A stretch of 64,000 nucleotides of DNA from Bradyrhizobium sp. KBS0727 (GCF_005937885.2 NZ_CP042176.1:3281501-3345500); one strand, 5' to 3'. Numbered from the stretch's first letter, positions 25,627 to 35,370 are shown. Notes: generated by a model from the sequence alone, not told the origin. A program made the numbers and translations.

Positions 25627-27192
25627 TTGCGTTATCTCTTCGAGGATTACGCTCTCGACACCGACCGCCGCGAGCTGCATCGCGGCGATGATGTGGTCCG
25701 GACCGCACCGCAGGTTTTTGATCTGCTCGATTATTTGATCCGCAACAGGGACCGCGTCGTCAGTAAAGACGATCTCGCGAGCGCAATTTGGAAAGGACGT
25801 ATCGTATCTGACGCGGCGCTAACGACCCGCCTCAACGCTGCCCGAAGCTTGATCGGCGATTCCGGCGACGAACAACGTCTTATCAAAACACTGCCGCGGA
25901 AGGGTTTTCGTTTCGTCGCCACAGTTCGCGAGGAGGATAGGCCTTCTGGTGGCGCGGCCGTCTCAGACAGCAGCGTGGAATCGTCAAAGCCCGCATTCGC
26001 GCTCCCGGACAAACCATCGATCGCGGTATTGCCGTTCGAGAATATGAGCGGCGATCCAGAGCAGCAATATTTTGCCGACGGAATGGTCGAGGAGATCACG
26101 ACGGCGCTTTCGCGATTCAAATGGCTGTTCGTCATTGCCCGAAACTCGAGCTTCACGTTCAAGGGCAGAGCGGTCGATATCAAGGAAGTTGGGCGTAGGC
26201 TCGGAGTACGCTATGTCCTTGAGGGGGCGGTGCGCAAGGCATCGGGAAAAGTTCGGATCACAGGCCAGTTGATTGATGCGGTTACTGGTGCTCACATCTG
26301 GGCCGACAAGTTCGAGCGTGACCTGACAGACGTTTTTGCTCTCCAGGACGAAGTGACGGTTGCCGTCGTCTCAGCCATTGAGCCAAAATTGCTTCAAACG
26401 GAAATTGCAATGGCTGCGCGGCGGCGACCAGAGAACCTCACCGCATATGATTTTTATCTCCGAGCCAGGCAACAGTATTACCTGACGACCCGCGAAGGGT
26501 TGGCCGAGGCGATAAGGCTGGCGCATCGCGCCTTGGAACTAGACCCTCGGTTGGGCTTGGTCGCGGCTCTGGCAGGGGCGTGTCACATGCTAAACGTCCT
26601 CTTGGGCTATGCGATCGATCCGCAATTCGAGCGCAAGGAAGCAGTTCGGCTTCTTCACCTAGCATTGAGCCTCGACGATAGTGATCCAGACACCTTAGCG
26701 TGGGCTAGCATGATCTCCGCGTTTATGGTCGGCGATAGTGAGAGTGAGATCGAAATGGCTGACCGGGCGGTCGCGCTCAACCCAAATTCATTTAACGCAT
26801 GGCACTACAGAGGCTGGGTTTACAAAATTGCTGGGTTGCCGGAGGAAGCGATCCGGAGCTTTGAACGTGCCATTCGCATGAGCCCGGTAGACCCGCTGCT
26901 ACACCGCTCGCTTTCTGGGATGGGGGCGACCTTTGTTGAGCTTCGTCGCTTTGACGAGGCCATCGTCGCCGGGAAGAAAGCCCTGCGTCAAAACCCCTCC
27001 TATTCGCCAGCTTACCGCAATCTTGCGTCGGCTTTCGCCCATCTCGGACGTGACGCTGAGATGCGCGAGGCGGCGGCGCTTTTGCTTGAGCTTGATCCCG
27101 CCTTTACCATATCGGCGTTTATCGCGCGGGGCGGGCAATCGAACGCGACGCTTTTGATCGAGGGTCTCCGGAAGGCGGGGTTGCCCGAATGA
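25627..27192 (+). CDS. CadC-like winged-helix regulator with TPR repeats
   Basis: The protein has 521 residues from TTG 25627; no ATG is well placed. An OmpR/CadC-type winged helix occupies about 1-100 (APQVFDLLDYLIRNRDRVVSKDDL... LIKTLPRKGFRFVATV). A TolB/FlgO-like domain follows (KPSIAVLPFENMSGDPEQ, YFADGMVEEITTALSRF, GRRLGVRYVLEGAVRK, ADKFERDLTDVFALQDEV). The rest is TPR-like helices. No transmembrane helix is evident, unlike CadC itself. Such proteins are abundant in Bradyrhizobium and sometimes carry adenylate cyclase domains; none is present here. It is probably imported with the surrounding insert. Confidence 0.85.
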   Translation: MRYLFEDYALDTDRRELHRGDDVVRTAPQVFDLLDYLIRNRDRVVSKDDLASAIWKGRIVSDAALTTRLNAARSLIGDSGDEQRLIKTLPRKGFRFVATVREEDRPSGGAAVSDSSVESSKPAFALPDKPSIAVLPFENMSGDPEQQYFADGMVEEITTALSRFKWLFVIARNSSFTFKGRAVDIKEVGRRLGVRYVLEGAVRKASGKVRITGQLIDAVTGAHIWADKFERDLTDVFALQDEVTVAVVSAIEPKLLQTEIAMAARRRPENLTAYDFYLRARQQYYLTTREGLAEAIRLAHRALELDPRLGLVAALAGACHMLNVLLGYAIDPQFERKEAVRLLHLALSLDDSDPDTLAWASMISAFMVGDSESEIEMADRAVALNPNSFNAWHYRGWVYKIAGLPEEAIRSFERAIRMSPVDPLLHRSLSGMGATFVELRRFDEAIVAGKKALRQNPSYSPAYRNLASAFAHLGRDAEMREAAALLLELDPAFTISAFIARGGQSNATLLIEGLRKAGLPE

Positions 27193-27352
27193 GCCGGGCT
27201 CGTGGGCATCATGAGGCGATCGAACATAGACGGCTTTTGTGCGATGCATGAGTCCGGAGTTGGCGCGAAACCGATCAACCGAGCCGGTCGGATGATGCCC
27301 GTTGATCGGGGTGGACCGGTAGTGGCAGTTCAGGGCCGTCAGGACCGTTGCG

Positions 27353-27382
27353 CTGACGCGGCTGAGTGCGCTCGGCGGCTAG
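27353..27382 (+). repeat. Duplicate of nitronate monooxygenase 3' end
   Basis: In frame this segment reads a Leu-Thr-Arg-Leu-Ser-Ala-Leu-Gly-Gly-stop tail, as at the end of the intact gene (24628-24656, Leu-Ala-Arg-Leu-Ser-Ala-Leu-Gly-Gly-stop); about 26 of 29 bases match. It ends one base before the convergent MBL gene stop. This suggests the original junction was monooxygenase/MBL and that 24657-27350 was inserted. Confidence 0.7.
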
Positions 27383-27383
27383 A

Positions 27384-28283
27384 TCATTTCACCGGCGGGA
27401 TCGCATCGAGATCGTGGATCCAGGCCTCGGGGTAGAGTACGTAGGCGTCGCCGCGCCGCGCGAGCCGCGAGAAGGCTGGGAAATGCAGATGCATCCCGGC
27501 GATCAGGACGCCGTCGGCGGAGACGCGATCGAACATACGCTTGCGCGCAGCGGCCGCTGCCGCCAGATCGGTGTCGAAGGCCATGCCGGCCTCGGGATAC
27601 GCGGTCTGGACTTCCGGCACATGCACGGTGTCGCCCCAGATCATCAGCTGATCGTCGCCGGACGCGATCAGATAGGCAGTATGGCCCGGCGTATGGCCGT
27701 GGCTCGGCACTGCGGTGACGCCGGGGAAGACTTCGCCCTGCGTGAACAGCCGCGTTTGCTTCTTGTAGGGCTCGACCTGTTCGCGGCCGGCCTGGAAGAA
27801 GAGTTTCTTATCGCGCTCGTTCGCCTTTGCCATCGCACCGTCGTCGAACCAATGCGGCAATTCGTTTTCGTGCATCACCAGTTCGGCGTTCGGAAACAGC
27901 AGCTTGCCGTTCGTCATGTCGGTCAGTCCGGCGGAATGATCCGGATGCATGTGCGTCAGCAGCACCGTATCAATTGACCTTGCATCGATCCCGGCGCCGG
28001 CGAGGTTCTGCTGCACCCGACCGGCGCTGGGCTGCATATAGTTCCCCGAGCCGGTATCGACGATCGCGGTGCGGCCTTTGGAATGGATCAGGAAGGTGTT
28101 GACGCTGGTGCGACGCGCCGGCCGGAACGCGTCGGTCAGGATCTGCAGCGCCCTGTCGAGATCGACGTTGCGCATCACCTCTAACGTGCTGTCGAGATAG
28201 CCGTCGCTGATCGCTGACACGACGATGTCGCCGATCTTGCGGTGATAGACGCCGGGAATCTGCTGGGCCGGTTGCGGGTTCAT
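27384..28283 (-). CDS. MBL-fold metallo-hydrolase
   Basis: The protein has 299 residues and the metallo-beta-lactamase fold. Zinc motif THMHPDHSAGL holds the HxHxDH ligands; SHGHTPGH and WGDTVHV supply further ligands, and a C-terminal GMHLHFP gives the last His. No clear export signal is seen. The family covers lactonases, thioesterases and others; the pattern resembles quorum-quenching-like lactonases, but the substrate cannot be assigned. It is read toward the monooxygenase remnant. Confidence 0.88.
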   Translation of the reverse strand: MNPQPAQQIPGVYHRKIGDIVVSAISDGYLDSTLEVMRNVDLDRALQILTDAFRPARRTSVNTFLIHSKGRTAIVDTGSGNYMQPSAGRVQQNLAGAGIDARSIDTVLLTHMHPDHSAGLTDMTNGKLLFPNAELVMHENELPHWFDDGAMAKANERDKKLFFQAGREQVEPYKKQTRLFTQGEVFPGVTAVPSHGHTPGHTAYLIASGDDQLMIWGDTVHVPEVQTAYPEAGMAFDTDLAAAAAARKRMFDRVSADGVLIAGMHLHFPAFSRLARRGDAYVLYPEAWIHDLDAIPPVK

Positions 28284-28401
28284 TTCGGGGAGACCTCGGT
28301 TGGCGGGGAGGGGGATTGTCGAGGGGGGCCGGCCTTCAGCGGCGATCGGCTACTTTGCATGGGGTTGTTTTCGATATTTTAGTCGGGAGTGCGGTGCGGC
28401 C

Positions 28402-29193
28402 TCAGGCCGCGACCGATTTCAGGAAATCGTCGATGCAGTCGAAGATCAGGTCCGGCGTCTGCACCGACATGTAATGACCGGTGCGGAGTTCGACGTAGCG
28501 CGCGCCGGGAATGGCCTTGGCCACGCCTTCCGCCAATGCCGGCGGGCGCACGCGGTCGAGGCTGCCGCCGATCACCAGCACGGGACAGCTCAGGCCGGCC
28601 AGCTCGCTTTGCATGTCCGCATTCGCCAGCATGCGCCAGATCGTGGCGTAGCTCGAGGGATCGTTGCCGAGCCAGCGGGTCCGGAATCGTTCGAATCGCC
28701 TGAGGTCGTCGCGAAGCTCCGGGGCGTAGCCGTTGTGCATGGAATCCTCGACCGCGAAGGCCATGCCCGCGGCCTCGATTTTCGCGAGGCGTTCGAGGGC
28801 AGGGGCGCGGCGCTCCGCTGCGATCCCGGTGGCGGGGCTGCCGACCACGACGGCGCTGGTGCGCTTGGGATGTCGGGCCGCAAAATGCAGGGCGATCGCT
28901 CCGCCGACGGCGATGCCCGCCAGCGCAACCTTGCCGGAAATGCCGTACGCATCCAGCAGCGCGGCGATATCGTCGGCCATCGTGTCGAGGGTAAGCTCGC
29001 CACGTACCTTCTGCGACAAGCCGGCGCCGCGGGTGTCATAGCGCAGGACGCGGCGGGAGTTGGCGAACCGCGGCGCGACGTCGTCCCAGCTTTCGAGCGA
29101 GCCGCCCATCTCGTGAACCAGCACCAGCGTGCGTTCACCCCCGCCAGTCAGCTCGCAGCGCAGCCCAACGCCGTTGGCTTCAATGAAATCCAT
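28402..29193 (-). CDS. Alpha/beta hydrolase fold protein lacking nucleophile Ser
   Basis: The protein has 263 residues with the alpha/beta-hydrolase fold: HEMGGSLESWDDV (oxyanion region), RYDTRGAGLS, cap domain, GGSLDRVRPP (acid Asp) and RTGHYMSVQ (His). The nucleophile elbow reads GIAVGG, so the usual Gly-x-Ser-x-Gly serine is an alanine; the codons were read directly (GGC ATC GCC GTC GGC). Otherwise it resembles 3-oxoadipate enol-lactonase-like hydrolases. It may be non-hydrolytic or use another mechanism. Confidence 0.88.
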   Translation of the reverse strand: MDFIEANGVGLRCELTGGGERTLVLVHEMGGSLESWDDVAPRFANSRRVLRYDTRGAGLSQKVRGELTLDTMADDIAALLDAYGISGKVALAGIAVGGAIALHFAARHPKRTSAVVVGSPATGIAAERRAPALERLAKIEAAGMAFAVEDSMHNGYAPELRDDLRRFERFRTRWLGNDPSSYATIWRMLANADMQSELAGLSCPVLVIGGSLDRVRPPALAEGVAKAIPGARYVELRTGHYMSVQTPDLIFDCIDDFLKSVAA

Positions 29194-29430
29194 CCCTGCG
29201 CTCCCCGGTTTCTTCCCGTTTGATCTTGTTGTTGGTCACGCGCGATCGGCCAGTTAGCCCGGTGATCCCCCGCCTACGATACGGGAGACGACATGAAACT
29301 CAAACTCCCGAAGTCCGGGAGCGGGGCGCGTTGTGGGGCAACTTTCTCAGGGGAGGCCAGGCGTTGATCGAACACGCGGGACCGCGAGCCGGAATGCCGG
29401 CCCGCCCCCGAAAGCGCGTTTCATGCGGGA

Positions 29431-29607
29431 TTAGTGCGCCGGCTCGTCGCGCTTGACGTCGAGATGCTCGACGGCGAGGGATCGATAATGCGCGGCCATC
29501 TCTTTGTAATGCTGGCGCGAGATCGGGTCGGCCGCACTTTCGGCGCGGCGCTCGAACATTTCCGCCTTTTCCTGGAGCAATTTGGCTCGCGACACGGGGT
29601 TCTCCAT
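29431..29607 (-). CDS. 58-residue acidic/helical small protein
   Basis: ATG 29607 overlaps the stop of the preceding micro-ORF (TGATG), implying translational coupling. The peptide (MENPVSRAKLLQEKAEMFE..., then RRAESAADPISRQHYKEMA, AAHYRSLAVEHLD) is one long charged helix with regular hydrophobic spacing. Similar short helical proteins of unknown function are common in Bradyrhizobium. The longer in-frame extension upstream is in a different context and is not favoured. Confidence 0.6.
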   Translation of the reverse strand: MENPVSRAKLLQEKAEMFERRAESAADPISRQHYKEMAAHYRSLAVEHLDVKRDEPAH

Positions 29608-29717
29608 CAGGCCAGGCAGGCGACGTAGAGGATAGCGGCGCCGATCACGGTGCCGATGGTCCAGAGGGCGGGATCCCAACCTTCTGAATGGGCGCTGTCG
29701 TTTTCGAGGGGCGACAT
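29607..29717 (-). CDS. 36-residue membrane micro-protein
   Basis: From ATG 29717 the peptide MSPLENDSAHSEGWDPALW leads into one hydrophobic helix (TIGTVIGAAILYVACLA) at the C-terminus. It ends in TGA that shares its A with the ATG of the next micro-gene. The tail-anchored design plus the coupled stop/start favours a real two-gene unit. No function is known. Confidence 0.55.
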   Translation of the reverse strand: MSPLENDSAHSEGWDPALWTIGTVIGAAILYVACLA

Positions 29718-30001
29718 GACGAGGGCTCCAATGTGGTTGGCGCGAGTACAGCCCCCGTTTGTTTCCAGACGACTACGCCCGGAGCCCAAAATGGTTTCGT
29801 CGGCGGGCTATCCTCTCGAAATGTTGTGATCGGCCTTGGGGGGCAATTTGATCGCCTGGGGCGGCCGGCCGCACCTCCGAATTGCCTTGTTTGCAAAAAG
29901 CCCTGTTCGGAAAAGGCCTTGGACGGCATTCCCGGTGTTGCGGCGCAAAAGCGGCCTCTGCTATATGGCGGGTGCGATTTCCCCGTTTGAGGCCTATATT
30001 A

Positions 30002-30289
30002 ATGTCCGTAGATGCCGCCACCGTTCGCCGCATCGCGCATCTGGCGCGAATTGCGGTCACCGAGGCCGAGGTTCCCCATCTGCAGGGCGAACTGAATGCC
30101 ATGCTCGCCTTCGTGGAGCAGCTTTCCGAGGTGAACGTCGACGGCGTCGAACCGATGACCTCGGTGACCCCGATGGAAATGAAAAAGCGCCCCGACGTGG
30201 TCAATGACGGCGAGATCGCCGACGCCGTGGTGCGGAATGCCCCTGACACCGTGAACCACTTCTTCCTGGTGCCAAAGGTCGTCGAGTAA
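30002..30289 (+). CDS. gatC: Asp/Glu-tRNA amidotransferase subunit C
   Basis: GatC is the small subunit that holds GatA and GatB together in the complex amidating mischarged Asp-tRNA(Asn) and/or Glu-tRNA(Gln). It has 95 residues from the ATG at 30002: [44 protein letters not shown], and C-terminal FLVPKVVE. The longer upstream frame is dropped. It is first in a gatC - small ORF - gatA cluster, with gatB 1.9 kb downstream. Confidence 0.96.
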   Translation: MSVDAATVRRIAHLARIAVTEAEVPHLQGELNAMLAFVEQLSEVNVDGVEPMTSVTPMEMKKRPDVVNDGEIADAVVRNAPDTVNHFFLVPKVVE

Positions 30290-30321
30290 CCAACTCTATT
30301 TAGTTCGAGATCGGAAATCCG

Positions 30322-30537
30322 ATGTGCATGCTCTGCGACGATGAAAAGGCCTATCAAGCCTACATGAACTATGTCGACGCGATGGAGCGGCAGGGTAAGG
30401 TCGCCGACCCCGACAAGGCGATGGACGCCGTGCTCGATCAACTCGAGGCCGCCGACAAGGCCCGGGCCCAGGAATCGAATAATCCCGCCAACGACAAGAC
30501 GCTTTCCCCGTTCTTCTGCAGCCCGATCAATAAATGA
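30322..30537 (+). CDS. Small CxxC protein between gatC and gatA
   Basis: The protein has 71 residues beginning [19 protein letters not shown], with a near-terminal CxxC, a helical middle and a C-terminal SPFFCSP. Its stop overlaps the gatA start (ATGA), so it is translationally coupled to gatA. I recognise no family. The CxxC could bind metal or be redox-active; neither is shown. Confidence 0.75.
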   Translation: MCMLCDDEKAYQAYMNYVDAMERQGKVADPDKAMDAVLDQLEAADKARAQESNNPANDKTLSPFFCSPINK

Positions 30538-32009
30538 CCGATTTAACTTCGATGACGATCGCCGAGGCTAGAAATGGCCTCGCGAGCAAGTCTTTCACCG
30601 CGCTTGAACTGACCGACGCGCATCTGGCCGCGATCGAAGCCGCGCGTGCGCTCAATGCGTACATATTGGAAACGCCGGATCAGGCCCGCGCCATGGCGCG
30701 CGCGGTCGACGCCAGGATCGCCAAAGGCGAGGGCGGTCCGCTGGCCGGTATTCCGCTCGGGATCAAGGACCTGTTCGCGACCAAGGACGTGCGCACCACC
30801 GCGTGTTCGAAAATCCTCGGCAATTTCGTGCCGCCCTACGAGTCGACCGTGACTTCGCAGCTCTGGCGCGATGGCGCCGTGATGCTCGGCAAGCTCAACA
30901 ATGACGAATTCGCCATGGGCTCGTCGAACGAGACCTCGTGCTTCGGCCCGGTGGTCAATCCGTGGCGGCGCGAAGGCTCCAACACCACGCTGGTGCCGGG
31001 CGGCTCCTCCGGCGGATCGGCGTCCGCCGTCGCAGCCCAGCTCTGCATGGGCGCGACAGCGACCGACACCGGCGGTTCGATCCGCCAGCCGGCGGCGTTT
31101 ACGGCGACCGTCGGCGTCAAGCCGACCTACGGTCGCTGTTCGCGCTGGGGCATCGTGGCGTTCGCGTCCTCGCTCGACCAGGCCGGTCCGATCGCCCGCA
31201 CCACGCGCGATGCCGCGATCCTGATGCGCTCGATGGCGGGGCACGATCCGAAGGACACCACCTCGGTCAATCGCGCAGTGCCGGACTACGAGGCCGCGAT
31301 CGGCAAGTCCGTGAAGGGCATGAAGATCGGAATTCCGAAGGAGTACCGGCTCGACGGCATGCCGGCCGAGATCGAAAAGCTCTGGAGCGAGGGCGCGGCC
31401 TGGCTGAAGGCGGCCGGCGCCGAACTGGTCGAGGTATCGCTGCCGCACACCAAATATGCATTGCCGGCCTATTACATCGTGGCGCCGGCGGAAGCGTCGT
31501 CAAATCTCGCGCGCTACGATGGCGTGCGTTATGGGCTTCGCGAACCGGGCCGCTCGATCGGCGAAATGTACGAGAGTACCCGGGCCGAAGGTTTCGGGGC
31601 CGAGGTGCGCCGCCGCGTCATGATCGGGACCTATGTGCTGTCGGCCGGCTATTACGACGCTTACTATTTGCGCGCGCAGAAAGTTCGCACGCTGATCAAG
31701 AAGGACTTTGAGGATTGCTTCGCCAAGGGCGTCAACGCGATCCTGACGCCGGCGACACCGTCGGCGGCCTTCGGCGTCGGCGAGAAGGGCGGCGCCGATC
31801 CGGTCGAGATGTATCTGAATGACATCTTCACGGTGACCGTGAACATGGCGGGACTGCCGGGCATCGCCGTGCCTGCCGGCAAGGATGCGCAGGGCCTGCC
31901 GCTCGGCCTGCAGCTGATTGGGCGTCCGTTCGACGAAGAGACGCTGTTCTCGCTCGGCGAAGTGATCGAGCGGGAAGCCGGTCGCTTCACGCCGCCGCGG
32001 TGGTGGTAG
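30534..32009 (+). CDS. gatA: Asp/Glu-tRNA amidotransferase subunit A
   Basis: GatA is the glutaminase subunit of GatCAB, 491 residues. The amidase-signature triad is intact: Lys78 (GIKDL), the loop [14 protein letters not shown] with the cis-Ser near 158, and Ser182 in [32 protein letters not shown] is typical of GatA and distinguishes it from general amidases such as the one at 11605. The start overlaps the upstream small ORF by four bases. Confidence 0.97.
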   Translation: MTDLTSMTIAEARNGLASKSFTALELTDAHLAAIEAARALNAYILETPDQARAMARAVDARIAKGEGGPLAGIPLGIKDLFATKDVRTTACSKILGNFVPPYESTVTSQLWRDGAVMLGKLNNDEFAMGSSNETSCFGPVVNPWRREGSNTTLVPGGSSGGSASAVAAQLCMGATATDTGGSIRQPAAFTATVGVKPTYGRCSRWGIVAFASSLDQAGPIARTTRDAAILMRSMAGHDPKDTTSVNRAVPDYEAAIGKSVKGMKIGIPKEYRLDGMPAEIEKLWSEGAAWLKAAGAELVEVSLPHTKYALPAYYIVAPAEASSNLARYDGVRYGLREPGRSIGEMYESTRAEGFGAEVRRRVMIGTYVLSAGYYDAYYLRAQKVRTLIKKDFEDCFAKGVNAILTPATPSAAFGVGEKGGADPVEMYLNDIFTVTVNMAGLPGIAVPAGKDAQGLPLGLQLIGRPFDEETLFSLGEVIEREAGRFTPPRWW

Positions 32010-32011
32010 GC

Positions 32012-32308
32012 ATGACGGCGATCGCAGCGGATTTCAGTGCCAGTCTGTCGGCCTCGGCGCCGGCATCTGGTCTGAAGCCGCCGCTGGCGGCGCTGTGGTG
32101 GGCCGCCAAGGGCCAATGGGACGAAGCGCACAAGATCGTGCAGGACGAAGCTACGCCAGAGGCCGCCTGGGTGCATGCCTATCTGCATCGGGTCGAGGGC
32201 GATCTCGGCAATGCCGGTTACTGGTACCGCCAGGCCGGCCAGCCGGTGGCGAAGGATTCTCTGGAAGCCGAATGGGAGCGGATCGTGTCCGCGCTGCTGA
32301 CGCATTAA
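32012..32308 (+). CDS. Conserved-type hypothetical protein after gatA
   Basis: The protein has 98 residues from the ATG two bases after the gatA stop. After a Ser/Ala-rich lead, it forms a helical region (LWWAAKGQWDEAHKIVQDE, AAWVHAYLHRVEGDLGNAGYWYRQAG) resembling a short TPR/Sel1-like pair. Tight spacing suggests cotranslation with gatA. No assigned function; a frequent neighbour of gatA in this genus as far as I recall. Confidence 0.75.
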   Translation: MTAIAADFSASLSASAPASGLKPPLAALWWAAKGQWDEAHKIVQDEATPEAAWVHAYLHRVEGDLGNAGYWYRQAGQPVAKDSLEAEWERIVSALLTH

Positions 32309-32410
32309 CCCTGTTTGAGCGGGACCGCTGGGTCACGCCGCCGCCACCTTTGATCATGATAGGTTAGTCCACGGGCGGGGGGCCCGCGGCGGAAAGTCTG
32401 AGCTTTGAAT

Positions 32411-33793
32411 ATGCGGGCGTGGGTTCTGAGTGGTGTGGCCATAGCGTTCGCAGTCTTCGCCGCGGGATGCGCGTCGGTCTACAATCTACCGGGCAATGCG
32501 CCGCTCGGTGCGGCGCTCGCGGACAACAATTTCGGCCGGGAACTTCCAGTCTACGACGATGACGTGCTGCTGGCGCTGTCATTCTCAGGCGGCGGAACGC
32601 GGGCCGCGGCGTTTTCGTTCGGGGTGCTCAGCGAACTCGACCGTTCCCGGATTGGATCCGGCCAGTCCAAATCGCTGCTCGATCGTGTCGACTTCGTCTC
32701 CGGCGTGTCCGGCGGGTCGGTGACGGCGGCGTATTTCGGTCTCAAGAAACGCGCGGCACTCGATGACTTCCGCGAACGTTTCCTGCTGCGTAACGCCGAA
32801 GAAGCACTCAATACCCGGGTATCGCTCGGCAATATCGGCCGCGCGCTCGGTGGCGGCGTCAATGACAGCCAGTTCACCAGCTGGCTCGATAGCAACCTGT
32901 TCGATGGCGCGCGCTTCGAAAGCTTCCGCGAGGACCGCCGGCCGCGGGTCTGGATCAACGCCTCCGACATCTACAATCGCACGCCATTCGTGTTCGGAAA
33001 GACCGCTTTCGACGCGCTGTGCAGCGACATCAGACCCTATCGGGTTGCCGAGGCGGTCGCGGCCTCCGCGGCGGTGCCGCTGGCCTTCGCGCCGATCGTG
33101 CTGGAAACCTATCCGGGTGGCTGCGCGGCGCCGTTGCCGGCGTGGCTCGAACGCGCCCGCAGCGATCCGAACGGGCAGCCGTTGTTGAAATCGTTCGCCG
33201 AAGCCAATGCGCGCTACCGCGACGGCTCGATGCGTTATGTAAAACTGCTCGACGGCGGTCTGGTCGACAATTACGGCTTGTCCGGCTTCAGCATCGGGCT
33301 CCTGGCGGCACAGCGCCCGTTCGAGCCGATGACCGAACAGCAAGCCGTGAAGGTGCGGCGGATCATGTTCCTCGTCGTTGATGCCGGCCGCGGGGTCTCC
33401 GGCGATTTCGCCCAACGCATTGAAGGGCCGAACGGCGTCGAACTGGTCGCGGCGGCCGCGGACACCGCGATCGATGCCAGCGTTCGGGCAAGCTATGCGG
33501 CGTTCTCGAGCCTGGCCACCGACTGGTCCGGCAAGGTAAGGCGCTGGCGTTGCGGTCTGTCGGCGGCGGAGCGTTCGCGCCTCGGCGTCGGCAAGAACTG
33601 GCGCTGCGGCGATGTCAGCTTTGCCATCGACCGCGTGAGCTTCGACCAGCTTGGCCCGGCGCGCGCCGGCATTCTCAATGCCATCCCGACACGGTTTGCG
33701 CTGCCGGCGGAGCAGGTCGATATCCTGATCGAAAGCGGCGCCGACGCGCTGCGCCAGAACAAGTCCTATCAGGCGTTTCGCCGCGGGCTTTGA
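32411..33793 (+). CDS. Patatin-like phospholipase, lipoprotein
   Basis: The protein has 460 residues from ATG 32411 (a TTG six bases earlier is in frame). The N-terminus MRAWVLSGVAIAFAVFAAG followed by Cys is a lipoprotein signal, so membrane anchoring is likely. The patatin domain has an oxyanion motif SGGGTRAAAFSFG, nucleophile motif GVSGGSVTAAYFG and the catalytic Asp in LLDGGLVDNYGL. The predicted activity is acyl hydrolysis of phospholipids. It separates the gatA unit from gatB without evident functional link. Confidence 0.9.
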   Translation: MRAWVLSGVAIAFAVFAAGCASVYNLPGNAPLGAALADNNFGRELPVYDDDVLLALSFSGGGTRAAAFSFGVLSELDRSRIGSGQSKSLLDRVDFVSGVSGGSVTAAYFGLKKRAALDDFRERFLLRNAEEALNTRVSLGNIGRALGGGVNDSQFTSWLDSNLFDGARFESFREDRRPRVWINASDIYNRTPFVFGKTAFDALCSDIRPYRVAEAVAASAAVPLAFAPIVLETYPGGCAAPLPAWLERARSDPNGQPLLKSFAEANARYRDGSMRYVKLLDGGLVDNYGLSGFSIGLLAAQRPFEPMTEQQAVKVRRIMFLVVDAGRGVSGDFAQRIEGPNGVELVAAAADTAIDASVRASYAAFSSLATDWSGKVRRWRCGLSAAERSRLGVGKNWRCGDVSFAIDRVSFDQLGPARAGILNAIPTRFALPAEQVDILIESGADALRQNKSYQAFRRGL

Positions 33794-33884
33794 CCATCGG
33801 AATGCCAATTTCTCCGGCTTGACTGGTGCGGTCCGTTGCGCGAAGCCCAAGCTTGCAGGGTATTAGGTTCGGAAGCAGAATCCC

Positions 33885-35369
33885 ATGAACGTATCGGTTA
33901 AACCGGCAAAACTGATCAAGGGCCAGACCGGCGACTGGGAAGTCGTGATCGGGATGGAAATTCACGCCCAGGTCACCTCGAACTCAAAGCTGTTTTCCGG
34001 CGCCTCGACCGAATTCGGCGGCGAGCCGAACGACCATGTCTCGCTGGTCGATGCGGCGATGCCGGGCATGCTGCCCGTGATCAACGAGGAATGCATCCGT
34101 CAGGCCGTGCGCACCGGGCTTGGCCTCAACGCGCAGATCAACCTGCGCTCGGTGTTCGACCGCAAGAACTACTTCTATCCGGATTCGCCGCAGGGCTATC
34201 AGATCAGCCAGTACAAGTCGCCGGTTGTCGGCGAGGGCGTGGTCGAGGTCGAACTCGACGGCGGCCATACCGTCACCATCGGCATTGAGCGGCTGCATCT
34301 GGAGCAGGACGCCGGCAAATTGCTGCACGACCGGTCGCCGACCATGTCCTATGTCGATCTCAACCGGTCCGGCGTGGCGCTGATGGAGATCGTGTCCAAG
34401 CCCGACATCCGCGATGCCGAGCAGGCCAAGGCCTATGTGACCAAGCTGCGCTCGATCCTGCGTTATCTCGGCACCTGCGACGGCGACATGGAGAAGGGTA
34501 GCCTGCGCGCCGACGTCAACGTCTCCGTGCGCAAGCCCGGCGGGCCGCTCGGCACCCGTTGCGAGATCAAGAACATGAACTCGATCACCTTCATCGGCCA
34601 GGCGATCGAGTATGAAGCGCGGCGCCAGATCGAGATCATCGAGGACGGCGGCACGATCGACCAGGAAACCCGGCTGTACGACCCCAACAAGAACGAGACC
34701 CGGTCGATGCGCTCCAAGGAAGAGGCGCACGACTATCGCTATTTCCCGGATCCCGACCTGCTGCCGCTCGAATTCAGCCAGGCCTATGTCGATGAACTCA
34801 GGTCGCAGTTGCCGGAACTGCCGGACCAGAAGAAGGCGCGTTTCATCGAAGCCTTCGGACTGTCGCCCTATGACGCCGGCGTGCTGGTGGCCGAGCGCGA
34901 GAGCGCCGACTTCTATGAAACCGTGCTGGCCGCGCTCGCTGACAAGGCGCGCGACGGCAAGCTTGCCGCCAACTGGGTGATCAACGAGCTGTTCGGCCGT
35001 CTCAACAAGGAAGGCCGTGATATTACGGGGTCGCCGGTCTCCGCAGTACAGCTTGGGAGCATCGTCGGCTTGATCGGCGAAGGCACGATCTCCGGAAAGA
35101 TCGCGAAAGACCTGTTCGAGATCGTCTGGCTGGAAGGCGGCGACCCGCGCGAGCTGGTCGAGACGCGCGGCATGAAGCAGGTCACCGACCTCAGCGCGAT
35201 CGAAAAGGTGGTCGACGACATCATCGCGGCCAATCCGGACAAGGTTGCCCAGGCGAAAGCCAAGCCGCAGCTCGCCGGCTGGTTCGTCGGCCAGGTGATG
35301 AAGTCGTCCGGCGGCAAGGCCAACCCGCAGGCCGTGAACGATATACTGAAAGCGAAGCTCGGTATCTGA
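33885..35369 (+). CDS. gatB: Asp/Glu-tRNA amidotransferase subunit B
   Basis: GatB is the kinase/transamidase subunit of GatCAB, 494 residues. The cradle domain shows [60 protein letters not shown], and the C-terminal YqeY-like tail domain ends [21 protein letters not shown]. It is separated from gatA by two genes, as seen in related genomes. A perfect 7-bp hairpin follows its stop. Confidence 0.97.
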   Translation: MNVSVKPAKLIKGQTGDWEVVIGMEIHAQVTSNSKLFSGASTEFGGEPNDHVSLVDAAMPGMLPVINEECIRQAVRTGLGLNAQINLRSVFDRKNYFYPDSPQGYQISQYKSPVVGEGVVEVELDGGHTVTIGIERLHLEQDAGKLLHDRSPTMSYVDLNRSGVALMEIVSKPDIRDAEQAKAYVTKLRSILRYLGTCDGDMEKGSLRADVNVSVRKPGGPLGTRCEIKNMNSITFIGQAIEYEARRQIEIIEDGGTIDQETRLYDPNKNETRSMRSKEEAHDYRYFPDPDLLPLEFSQAYVDELRSQLPELPDQKKARFIEAFGLSPYDAGVLVAERESADFYETVLAALADKARDGKLAANWVINELFGRLNKEGRDITGSPVSAVQLGSIVGLIGEGTISGKIAKDLFEIVWLEGGDPRELVETRGMKQVTDLSAIEKVVDDIIAANPDKVAQAKAKPQLAGWFVGQVMKSSGGKANPQAVNDILKAKLGI

Positions 35370-35370
35370 G

